A DNA stretch of 34,578 nt from Marisediminitalea oceani (lineage in GTDB: Bacteria; Pseudomonadota; Gammaproteobacteria; Enterobacterales; Alteromonadaceae): contig NZ_RCUA01000009.1 in assembly GCF_003731635.1 (NCBI RefSeq), forward strand, positions 1-34,578. The letters run 5' to 3'. The notes below the pieces were generated by a model that ran no database searches, had not been told where the DNA came from, and worked only from the letters and a program-made list of their open reading frames with translations. Of the stretch, positions 27,845-34,578 are shown piece after piece. The translations under genes were made by a program, and so were the position numbers. How positions within the stretch are numbered: position 1 is the stretch's first letter; every line of letters starts with the position of its first letter.

Positions 27845-29914
27845 GTGCGCACCGAAAATTTATTAGTTGAACTGGGTACCGAAGAGCTACCCCCGAAAGC
27901 CCTTATCCAACTGGGCTCAAGCTTTGCCGATAACATCAAAGATGCGTTAAGCGCAGCAGAGCTGGGTTACAGCAATGTTCAGTGGTTTGCCGCGCCGCGT
28001 CGTTTGGCTGTGTATGTTACAACCCTGGCCGAATCACAGCAGGATAAAGTGGTAGAAAAACGCGGCCCTGCCGTCTCTGCCGCCTTTGACGCAGACGGCA
28101 ATCCAACCAAAGCCGCCATGGGCTGGGCCCGCGGTAATGGTATCAGTGTTGAAGATGCTGACCGTCTGGTTACCGATAAAGGTGAATGGCTGATGTACAA
28201 GGCCGAAGTAAAAGGCCAGAAGATTAGTGAGCTGCTGGAAGACATTGTCAGTCAGGCGATTGCTAAACTACCAATCCCTAAACCAATGAAATGGGGTGAC
28301 TACAACACCCAGTTTATTCGTCCGGTACACACGCTGTGTGCGCTTTATGGTGATGAACTGATTGATATCGCAACGCTTGGATTAAGCAGTGCCAGAACAA
28401 TTCAGGGCCACCGTTTCCACGGCGAAAAAACCTTTGAACTGGATCACGCTGATAATTACCAGAGTGCGTTGAAAGCCCATTATGTTGTAGCCGATTTCGC
28501 CAGCCGCGCAACCAGCATTGCTGAATCACTGAATGCTAAAGCCGACGAACTGGGCCTGATTGCCGATTACGATGAAAGCCTGTTAAACGAAATCGCAGCA
28601 TTGGTTGAGTGGCCGGTGGTGTTGCAGGCTGGTTTCGACGAAGCTTTCCTGGAAGTGCCAAAAGAAGCCCTGATTTACACCATGAAAGGCGATCAGAAAT
28701 ACGTGCCTTTGCTGAATAAAGACGGCTCTTTATCCAATAAATTCTTGTTTGTTACCAATATCGAGAGTCACGATCCGATTCAGATTATTCACGGTAACGA
28801 AAAGGTCATCCGCCCGCGCCTTGCAGATGCCGAGTTTTTCTTTAATACCGACAAAAAGCAATCTCTCGAGTCACGTTTAGCTTCTCTTGAGTCTGTGCTG
28901 TTTCAAAAGCAGTTAGGGACTTTAAAAGAAAAATCGGATCGCATTGCGGCGTTATCGGGTTACATTGCCGATATCATTGGTGCAGATAATGCCCACGCGC
29001 AACGTGCCGGTCTGTTATCAAAAACCGATCTGATGACTGACATGGTCATGGAGTTTCCGGATGTTCAGGGCGTTATGGGTAAATACTATGCTCTGCACGA
29101 TGGTGAGCCAGCGCCGGTTGCCAATGCGTTATACGAGCAGTATTTGCCACGCTTTGCCGGCGACGAATTGCCTGAAGCGCCGGAAAGTGCTGCAGTGGCA
29201 CTTGCTGATAAGTTCGATACGCTGGTAGGTATTTTTGGTATAGGCCAGTTACCTAAAGGCGATAAAGACCCGTTTGCGCTGCGTCGTGCTGCCATTGGTG
29301 TATTACGAATTATCACCGAAAAATCATTACTGATTGACCTTCAGGATGTGGTTGCTAAGGCCGCTGAGATTTACGGTGATAAGCTTACCAATCAGGACGT
29401 CATCGAACAGGTGGTCGATTTCGTATTAGGCCGCTTTAATGCCCTGCTACACGATCAGGATGTGGAAACCGATGTTATTCAGGCCGTTTCTGCCCGTCGC
29501 CCTACACAGCCAACCGATTACTTAGCGCGCGTTAACGCTGTTGCCGGCTTTAAGCAAAATGAGGCCGCTGAGGCGCTGGCCGCTGCCAACAAGCGGGTAG
29601 CGAATATTCTTGCCAAGAATAACGTTGAAGGTGATCAGAAAGTTGATGAGGCACTGCTGTCAGAAGATGCAGAAGTCGCCTTGTATAACGATATTAAAGC
29701 GATTCAGGACGGTATTCACAGCCATGCGGCTAATCGTGAATACACTGAAGTACTGGCTCAGCTGGCAACGTTACGCCCTAGTATCGATGCTTTCTTTGAT
29801 AACGTAATGGTGATGGCCGACGACCCGGCAGTAAAAACAAACCGCCTGGCGTTGCTGTTATTACTGCGTAGTCTGTTTATCACTACCGCAGACATTTCGT
29901 TATTAGCCAAATAA
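27845..29914 (+). CDS. glyS: Glycyl-tRNA synthetase beta subunit
   Basis: 689-residue tRNA-recognition and editing-type subunit of the bacterial glycyl-tRNA synthetase. It begins [20 protein letters not shown], has the [16 protein letters not shown] and [12 protein letters not shown] blocks, a central HD-like domain ([21 protein letters not shown] region) and a C-terminal anticodon-binding domain. It starts with GTG at 27845, three bases after glyQ, with AGGAG inside the end of glyQ. It ends at a strong terminator. Confidence 0.97.
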   Translation: MRTENLLVELGTEELPPKALIQLGSSFADNIKDALSAAELGYSNVQWFAAPRRLAVYVTTLAESQQDKVVEKRGPAVSAAFDADGNPTKAAMGWARGNGISVEDADRLVTDKGEWLMYKAEVKGQKISELLEDIVSQAIAKLPIPKPMKWGDYNTQFIRPVHTLCALYGDELIDIATLGLSSARTIQGHRFHGEKTFELDHADNYQSALKAHYVVADFASRATSIAESLNAKADELGLIADYDESLLNEIAALVEWPVVLQAGFDEAFLEVPKEALIYTMKGDQKYVPLLNKDGSLSNKFLFVTNIESHDPIQIIHGNEKVIRPRLADAEFFFNTDKKQSLESRLASLESVLFQKQLGTLKEKSDRIAALSGYIADIIGADNAHAQRAGLLSKTDLMTDMVMEFPDVQGVMGKYYALHDGEPAPVANALYEQYLPRFAGDELPEAPESAAVALADKFDTLVGIFGIGQLPKGDKDPFALRRAAIGVLRIITEKSLLIDLQDVVAKAAEIYGDKLTNQDVIEQVVDFVLGRFNALLHDQDVETDVIQAVSARRPTQPTDYLARVNAVAGFKQNEAAEALAAANKRVANILAKNNVEGDQKVDEALLSEDAEVALYNDIKAIQDGIHSHAANREYTEVLAQLATLRPSIDAFFDNVMVMADDPAVKTNRLALLLLLRSLFITTADISLLAK

Positions 29915-29928
29915 CAATAAAGTACATT

Positions 29929-29955
29929 AAAGGGCACCAGGCGTGCCCTTTTTTA
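29929..29955 (+). terminator. Terminator of glyQS
   Basis: AAAGGGCAC / GTGCCCTTT (9 bp, loop CAGGC) followed by a T-rich tail, 15 bases after the glyS stop and 24 bases before the next start codon. Confidence 0.92.
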
Positions 29956-29978
29956 TTTTCTTTAGTTTGGAGTCAATC

Positions 29979-30416
29979 ATGCAAAAACGTTGGCTAGCTC
30001 TGCCGTTATCCCTGTTGATGACAGCCTGTACGCAAACCGGTCAGTACCCCGTCTTTCAGGAAAAACAGCCAGAAATTGTATTTTCAGACTGGTACCTGCG
30101 TGGTGTATTTAACTGGTGGGAAGCCAAACCGGCTTATCAATTACAGCGCGGTAGTAATGGCTGGTACGTGGATGTTGAACTGATTGCCGATGAGCAGCCC
30201 TACGACTTTAAGTTTTCCAATGCCAACTGGACAACCGGTCAAACCTGTGGCGCCAGTTATAAAGGTCTGGCCATTGCACTTAAACAATCCATGTCGCTAA
30301 CCTGCGGCGCAGAAGCCGCTAACATGCGCTTTACGCCACCTCGCACTGCAACCTACAGATTCACGGTGAAAGGCAGCCCGAATACCAGTTTGATGCTGAA
30401 TATCACCGCCCTTTAA
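29979..30416 (+). CDS. Small lipoprotein with carbohydrate-binding-like fold
   Basis: 145-residue exported protein with a clear lipobox LLMTAC (Cys near residue 16). The mature part looks like a beta-sandwich of the kind found in starch-binding or glycosidase N-terminal modules: SDWYLRGVFNWWEAKPAYQL, GWYVDVEL, YDFKFSNANWTTG, and a C-terminal YRFTVKGS strand. Binding to sugars is inferred only. GGAG lies six bases before ATG 29979; the ATG-less upstream frame (29943) lies in the glyS terminator and is rejected. It is separated from glyS by the terminator and ends at a two-way terminator. Confidence 0.75.
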   Translation: MQKRWLALPLSLLMTACTQTGQYPVFQEKQPEIVFSDWYLRGVFNWWEAKPAYQLQRGSNGWYVDVELIADEQPYDFKFSNANWTTGQTCGASYKGLAIALKQSMSLTCGAEAANMRFTPPRTATYRFTVKGSPNTSLMLNITAL

Positions 30417-30431
30417 GCGGGAAGCAAATAT

Positions 30432-30475
30432 AAAAAAAACGGCGACTCAATATTCAATTGATGTCGCCGTTTTTG
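30432..30475. terminator. Bidirectional terminator
   Basis: AAAAACGGCGAC / GTCGCCGTTTTT (12 bp, 16-base loop with its own CAAT/ATTG pair), with A and T runs on either side. It serves the lipoprotein gene on the plus strand and the M14 peptidase on the minus strand. Confidence 0.93.
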
Positions 30476-30499
30476 CTTTAAGGCTATTGATGATTAACG

Positions 30500-33178
30500 T
30501 TATCGTAGCGGATAGGCATGAGCTGAGGCGCGGAATATGCTGTTCATAAACATCACATTTAAGCCGTCAAGATAAGCTCTGACTGTTGGCTCCTGGGTAT
30601 AAGCGATCACCATCCCCCGTCCCATAGGCTGGTGGATCAGAAACGGCTTATAAGCGCTCTGCGTTTTAAACTCATCCCAGATATAACCACTGGCTACCAC
30701 TTCCTCCTGGCCCTTAAACCAGGCCACGTTTTTACCGGACTCCAGTTTGATTGGGCTGTAAATATCGTTTCCGGTGACCATAGCCACCACTTCGGGATTC
30801 ACCCCTGCGGTAAGCCAGTGCTCCTGGTCAACTTCAACCCGGGTCAGAATACCCGCCACATAGTCTGGTAGTTCCTGCTCGTTTTCTATGGCGTTAAGGA
30901 AACCTTGTCGGTTTTCGATGGTGGTACCCTCGACCACGTCACCATCACCCTGTGCGGTTACGTCTTCGTCTTTTAAGGCATACTCGCGCTTTACATCCAA
31001 CAGTCCAACATTCTCGCTGGCTGCCCACTGAGTCGCATTGGCTATGGTAATTAATACACCGCCTTTGCTTACCCAGTCTTTGAGGTTTTCTGCACCGCCT
31101 GCCCCCAGATGTCTGGCGTAGTTACCGGAAGGCAGAATGATAACCTGATAATCACTGAGGTTAGCCCAGCTCATATTGCCGGCGCGGATAGCCGTGACCG
31201 GATAATTAAACTGCCGCTCAATGACAAAACGCAGACTGCCTGCACTTAGTGAGCTGGTAGGTTCATCCCATGCCATGGCGATTTTCGGTGCGCTCATGCC
31301 TGCCGTGTTTTCACTGCCAAAGCTTGGCCCTTCAACCACCCAGCTGGTATCCACCCCCACTACTCTGGCGCCAGTCTCCGTGGCAATCTGACTGATTTGC
31401 TCTGCCAGGTTTTTACCGTTTTGCGCAACTTCTACAATCAGGGTACCGGCAGGATAGCTACCCGATTCCATCTTAAAGGCCTGGTCTGCACTCTTAACCC
31501 GGATGCCTGCACGCAGTGCCGCCGTTAAGAACCGCCCTGCTGACATATCGCCCCACGGCACAAGGTAGGCCACCTTGGCATCGGCATTAACCAGTTCGGA
31601 TTGCAGCGGCATATCAGCGGTGATCATCTTGCCTTCTACTTTTACTGCATCGTCACAGCTTTCGGTATCAACATTAAACATTAAAGGCAGAGACCAGCCG
31701 GTGACATCATAAATCTGATCGCGAAGTTTATTGGCCCGGCGGCGCTCCTGTTCAGCTACAAAGGTTTTATCCATATCCACCTGCTGGGTAAAGGTGGTCT
31801 TGGCAAACAGTCCTCGTGGCTGGGCGGTATCAATAATAAATGCGCCAGCCTTATAGCGCTCACCGCACGCTCTAAAGCTCTCTGATGCCTGTTTAACCTC
31901 GACACCATGCTCAGCCATTAATGTGGCTAATCGATGCGTTGCAGCCCTGTCTCTGACGTTTGGCAGAATAAAGGTACGCTCGTCATCATCTTTGCCCGCT
32001 TCAATCGCTTTTTGTTGATAAAGATAAAAGTCGCTGAGGATTTTTTCACGATGTTCTGCGGTGGTTTCGGCCGTTGCCATGGACGCTACGAAATGGCGCT
32101 GCACTGTATCGCGGTATTGCAAAATACTGCCATCCAGCTTTTCAAATTGCTCACCCCGGGCAGACGCAACCTCATAAGTTGCCGCAGAAGCACCATAGAA
32201 AGTTGGCCAGCTGTCACCGTAGCCAGGATAAAAGGCATCAAACACTTCCCGGGTGTAGTAGCTGAAGCCAAATTGGTCGAAGTATTTTGCGTTGTTCTTA
32301 CCGATGGTAACGTTATTGTCCAGCTGCTCTTTCTGCATATGAGGGTTGATAGGCTGCGCAGCAGGCACAAAGAAGTAACTCGAGTCGCCGCCCATTTCAT
32401 GCAGATCGATGACCACAGTGGGTTTGTATTTGTTAATTACACGAATGCGCGCTTTGGTTTCAGGCTGGGTGATAGCCAGCCAGTCACGGTTCATATCGAA
32501 TAGATAATGGTTGGAACGTCCACGCGGCCAGGGCTCGTTGTGCTCAGCGCTCAGGCGGTCGGTACTGTGCTCCATCCCCACTGTTGCATAATACTGATTG
32601 ATAAAGCGCATACGGCCATCAGGATTTTGCATTGGGTCGATAAACACCAGGGTGTTATCAAGGATATTTTTTACCATGGGTTGATTAGTAGCGGCCAATA
32701 AATGGTAAGCCGTTACCATTGATGCATCCGTACTGGAAATTTCGTTGCCGTGAACACCGTGCTCCAGCCAAACTGATGAGGGCAAAGAAGCAATTAGTTT
32801 TTTGGCTTCACTGGCAGAGGTAGTTCTTGGGTCAGCCAGACGGTTCATGTTTTTAGCAAATTGCTCAAGGTTGGCGAGGTTTTCTTTAGAACCGATTACC
32901 GCGTAAATGAGCTTGCGCCCTTCCCAGGTTTCACCGAACTCCACTACTTTGATATTGTCAGGCGCAGCAGCCTGTAGTGCATAATAGTATTTTAAGGTAT
33001 CAGCATGGCTGGTAATCAGCTCACCCAGTTCATAACCGAGCACATCCTGGCTGGTAGGAATGCTGGCGTTGTATTGGGCAGCTGGCCACATTTCAAAGGT
33101 GTCTTGCTCGGCTAAAACCGGCGAGGTAAAACCCAGTGATGCAGTAATAGCAGCTGCAAGTAATAGTCGTTTTTTCAT
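30500..33178 (-). CDS. Secreted M14 family zinc metallopeptidase
   Basis: 892-residue exported protein. The signal peptide covers residues 1-26 (MKKRLLLAAAITASLGFTSPVLA). An M14 carboxypeptidase domain follows with the zinc site HGNE (143-146) and the third ligand His260 in VIDLHEMGG. Other features are DPMQNPDGRMRFI and the substrate-binding FDMNRDWLA segment. The long C-terminal part (about 420-892) has a DJ-1/glutamine-amidotransferase-like segment (VIILPSGNYARHLG, GGVLITIANATQW) seen in large bacterial M14 proteins. It probably digests peptides in the periplasm or outside the cell. The start at ATG 33178 is preferred over the TTG at 33187. Confidence 0.92.
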   Translation of the reverse strand: MKKRLLLAAAITASLGFTSPVLAEQDTFEMWPAAQYNASIPTSQDVLGYELGELITSHADTLKYYYALQAAAPDNIKVVEFGETWEGRKLIYAVIGSKENLANLEQFAKNMNRLADPRTTSASEAKKLIASLPSSVWLEHGVHGNEISSTDASMVTAYHLLAATNQPMVKNILDNTLVFIDPMQNPDGRMRFINQYYATVGMEHSTDRLSAEHNEPWPRGRSNHYLFDMNRDWLAITQPETKARIRVINKYKPTVVIDLHEMGGDSSYFFVPAAQPINPHMQKEQLDNNVTIGKNNAKYFDQFGFSYYTREVFDAFYPGYGDSWPTFYGASAATYEVASARGEQFEKLDGSILQYRDTVQRHFVASMATAETTAEHREKILSDFYLYQQKAIEAGKDDDERTFILPNVRDRAATHRLATLMAEHGVEVKQASESFRACGERYKAGAFIIDTAQPRGLFAKTTFTQQVDMDKTFVAEQERRRANKLRDQIYDVTGWSLPLMFNVDTESCDDAVKVEGKMITADMPLQSELVNADAKVAYLVPWGDMSAGRFLTAALRAGIRVKSADQAFKMESGSYPAGTLIVEVAQNGKNLAEQISQIATETGARVVGVDTSWVVEGPSFGSENTAGMSAPKIAMAWDEPTSSLSAGSLRFVIERQFNYPVTAIRAGNMSWANLSDYQVIILPSGNYARHLGAGGAENLKDWVSKGGVLITIANATQWAASENVGLLDVKREYALKDEDVTAQGDGDVVEGTTIENRQGFLNAIENEQELPDYVAGILTRVEVDQEHWLTAGVNPEVVAMVTGNDIYSPIKLESGKNVAWFKGQEEVVASGYIWDEFKTQSAYKPFLIHQPMGRGMVIAYTQEPTVRAYLDGLNVMFMNSIFRASAHAYPLR

Positions 33179-33218
33179 TATTATCAATTCCGCAGTCGGG
33201 CTGTATTGTTAGATGTTC

Positions 33219-33247
33219 ACTGTAGCTATGTTTGTATCGGCTGTCAT
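33219..33247 (-). promoter_or_regulatory. Candidate promoter of the M14 peptidase
   Basis: On the minus strand ATGACA (33242-33247), a 17-base spacer and TACAGT (33219-33224). It lies between the group II intron end and the peptidase start, so the gene may keep its own promoter despite the insertion. Confidence 0.45.
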
Positions 33248-33288
33248 GATCATCAGTCATGCATAGCTGCCTGTTATCGAAAAGCCAT

Positions 33289-33359
33289 ATCGAGTAGGGT
33301 GAGGCGTCTCCGCCTCATCCCTCTCACAGAACCGTACGTACGGACCTCGTATACGGCTC
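33289..33359 (-). ncRNA. Group II intron domains V and VI
   Basis: Domain V (33329-33359) begins GAGCCGTAT and ends ACGTACGGTTC, the catalytic AGC triad and receptor pairing. It is about 31 nucleotides, with a 3-bp distal stem and an AGGTC loop, shorter than the usual 34. Domain VI (33289-33328) is a stem GATGAGGCG/CGCCTCACCC with a GAGA loop and should carry the branch-point A. The 3' end is CTACTCGAT. Confidence 0.82.
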
Positions 33360-33369
33360 ATGTACTGGT

Positions 33370-34578
33370 TTATCCAGCGTAAATGCTGGGCACATTCCCC
33401 GTTCTAACATCTCCCAGATTCACCAGTCCTAGTTCGTTGAACCAGCTGTTTGGCATCGCGTAGCTTGCTAACGGGCTTCTTGCGCTTCGCCAACTCGTCA
33501 TGTTCATGCAGATGAACTTGCCTTTGTATCCTCGCTGTCGTAGCCAGCGATGCAGGCGGCTCGCCTTCTTCCATAACTTAAGTTGAACGCTTCGCAGTCT
33601 GCGTCTTAGCCAACTCGCAATTTGTTTGAATGCCCTGCTAGCATCGGCAATCCTGAAGTACTGGCTAAACCCTCTTAGCAATGGGTTCAGTCCATTGATG
33701 ACACTTTGCAACGGTTTTCCTCCATTGCGTTTTGTCATCTGCTTTAGCTTCCTTCTGAACGCCGCCAGTTTCTTCGCTTGAATTCGGGTATGTTTTGTCC
33801 CGATTTCCACGCCAAGGAACCTGACTCCCGCATCACTGTGCGTGATATGGGTTTTCTCTGTGTTCACTGTCAGCTTCAGTTTACCTTCAAGGATTTGTGT
33901 CGCTTGTCGCTGCGCATTCTCTGCCGCTGAACCACTCCGACACAAGATAAGAATGTCATCAGCGTAACGCACTATGCGGTGGCCACGCTGTTTCATCTCC
34001 TCATCAAACGCATCCAGATAGATGTTCGCTATCAATGGGCTGATTACCCCACCTTGCGGACTACCTGCCTCTGTCTGCTGCCAATGCCCATCAACCATTA
34101 CCCCACTTGTTAAGAACTGACTGATTAAGTTCAGCACGCTACCATCTCGTACCCGTCTTTTGATGCTTTTCAGGATAAGCCTATGGTCCAGCTTATCGAA
34201 GCACTTCGACAGATCCATATCCACCACGTGTCGTCGCTCATATCGACGGATGAACATTGTGGCTTTATTGATGGCATCATGACAGCTCCGCCCCGGTCGA
34301 TAACCAAAGCTTGATGGATGGAACTGCTCTTCGAAAATGGGACTCAGGATATCAGTCAAACTTTGTTGAACGACTCTATCCCGTACTGATGGGATCCCCA
34401 GTAACCGTACTCCCCCCCCTTCTTTCGGGATTTCCACCCGCCTGACCGGTTGAGGGGTATAGCGTTTGGTTTCGAGTTCGAGGCGTAATTGCTCAAGATT
34501 ATCATCCAGATTCGAGGCGAACTCGCTCAGGCTCTGCCCATCTGTTCCGGCCGCGCCTTTCGCTTTGAACACCTTTTT
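33370..34578 (-). CDS. ltrA: Group II intron reverse transcriptase/maturase, 5'-truncated
   Basis: At least 402 residues of a LtrA-type protein that splices the intron RNA and copies it into DNA. Reverse transcriptase blocks are GAAGTDGQSL, RLLGIPSVRDRVVQQSL, FGYRPGRSCHDAI, VDMDLSKCFDKLDH, AGSPQGGVISPLIANIYLD, RYADDILIL (catalytic YADD) and RFLGVEIG. The maturase (X) domain follows at about 275-350, with many Arg/Lys (SWLRRRLRSVQLKLWKK). The protein ends GNVPSIYAG without an HNH endonuclease domain. The frame stays open to the window edge; the GTG at 34572 is internal, and about 20-40 N-terminal residues are missing. The active site is intact. Confidence 0.94.
   Translation of the reverse strand, partial: KKVFKAKGAAGTDGQSLSEFASNLDDNLEQLRLELETKRYTPQPVRRVEIPKEGGGVRLLGIPSVRDRVVQQSLTDILSPIFEEQFHPSSFGYRPGRSCHDAINKATMFIRRYERRHVVDMDLSKCFDKLDHRLILKSIKRRVRDGSVLNLISQFLTSGVMVDGHWQQTEAGSPQGGVISPLIANIYLDAFDEEMKQRGHRIVRYADDILILCRSGSAAENAQRQATQILEGKLKLTVNTEKTHITHSDAGVRFLGVEIGTKHTRIQAKKLAAFRRKLKQMTKRNGGKPLQSVINGLNPLLRGFSQYFRIADASRAFKQIASWLRRRLRSVQLKLWKKASRLHRWLRQRGYKGKFICMNMTSWRSARSPLASYAMPNSWFNELGLVNLGDVRTGNVPSIYAG

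Larger units (their letters stand above)
33289..34578 (-). mobile_element. Group II intron, 3' part; 5' part beyond window
   Basis: A retrotransposing ribozyme on the minus strand. The 3' end CTACTCGAT at 33289 fits the usual AY end of such introns. Upstream of it are domain VI, domain V and the maturase gene. The 5' end and 5' exon are outside the window, so its exact class and target are not visible. It is inserted 111 bases upstream of the M14 peptidase start in the same orientation. Confidence 0.88.

Noticed and set aside
31934..32503. 189-residue frame opposite the M14 peptidase
   Set aside because: Antisense shadow over the conserved zinc-site region of a clear gene.

Overview
The window looks like a stretch of chromosome from a marine gammaproteobacterium of the order Alteromonadales, probably Alteromonadaceae. 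This is inferred from the 16S sequence, the gene neighbourhoods (yrdA-aroE, hemF-tsaC-yrdD-smg-dprA-LysM / def-fmt-rsmB-trkA, polA-spf-engB-yihI, glyQS) and the proteins themselves. The gene set is of the kind that lies near the replication origin in Vibrio and its relatives. No tRNA, CRISPR array, prophage or defence island was seen.

Left end (1-1950): a 16S rRNA gene on the minus strand, cut at its 3' end by the window edge. It is preceded by a leader with boxA and boxC and by three tandem rrn promoters, each followed by a small hairpin. Next comes an orphan CDP-glycerol glycerophosphotransferase-like gene (1950-2993, minus).

3178-11000: yrdA converges on aroE. aroE starts head-to-head, with a 2-base overlap, against a group II truncated haemoglobin gene. 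ompW follows with a strong FNR-type site. A long minus-strand block then runs LysM protein - dprA - smg - yrdD-like - tsaC - hemF. These genes cover translation accuracy (tsaC), haem synthesis (hemF) and DNA uptake (dprA). The dprA ribosome-binding site lies inside a strong hairpin.

11171-19150: def-fmt-rsmB-trkA on the plus strand (formyl-Met processing, rRNA methylation, K+ uptake). A CsgG/HfaB-type lipoprotein gene follows, then convergent trkH and elbB on the minus strand.

19150-26751: the polA locus. Upstream of polA are two consensus DnaA boxes and six GATC sites within 88 bp. Downstream is a recognisable but short Spot 42 RNA gene (spf). The spf promoter area carries an 11-bp perfect inverted repeat, and a second terminator follows that could end another small RNA. 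engB and a dihaem cytochrome c4 come next. A structured intergenic region then holds five GGA motifs, an upstream TGTAA/TTACA cluster and a strong terminator; I propose it as a Csr-sequestering small RNA candidate, in the place where E. coli has csrC (between yihA/engB and yihI). Its terminator ends only about a dozen bases before a zinc-ribbon methyltransferase gene, so a cis-acting leader is the rival explanation. yihI, a DUF2489 gene and tag complete the block.

Right end (26936-34578): glyQ-glyS, a small carbohydrate-binding-like lipoprotein, a large secreted M14 metallopeptidase (minus), and the 3' part of a group II intron with its maturase, cut by the window edge.

Most of the window is conserved housekeeping sequence. 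The parts most worth following up are the non-coding elements around polA/engB, not the protein genes.
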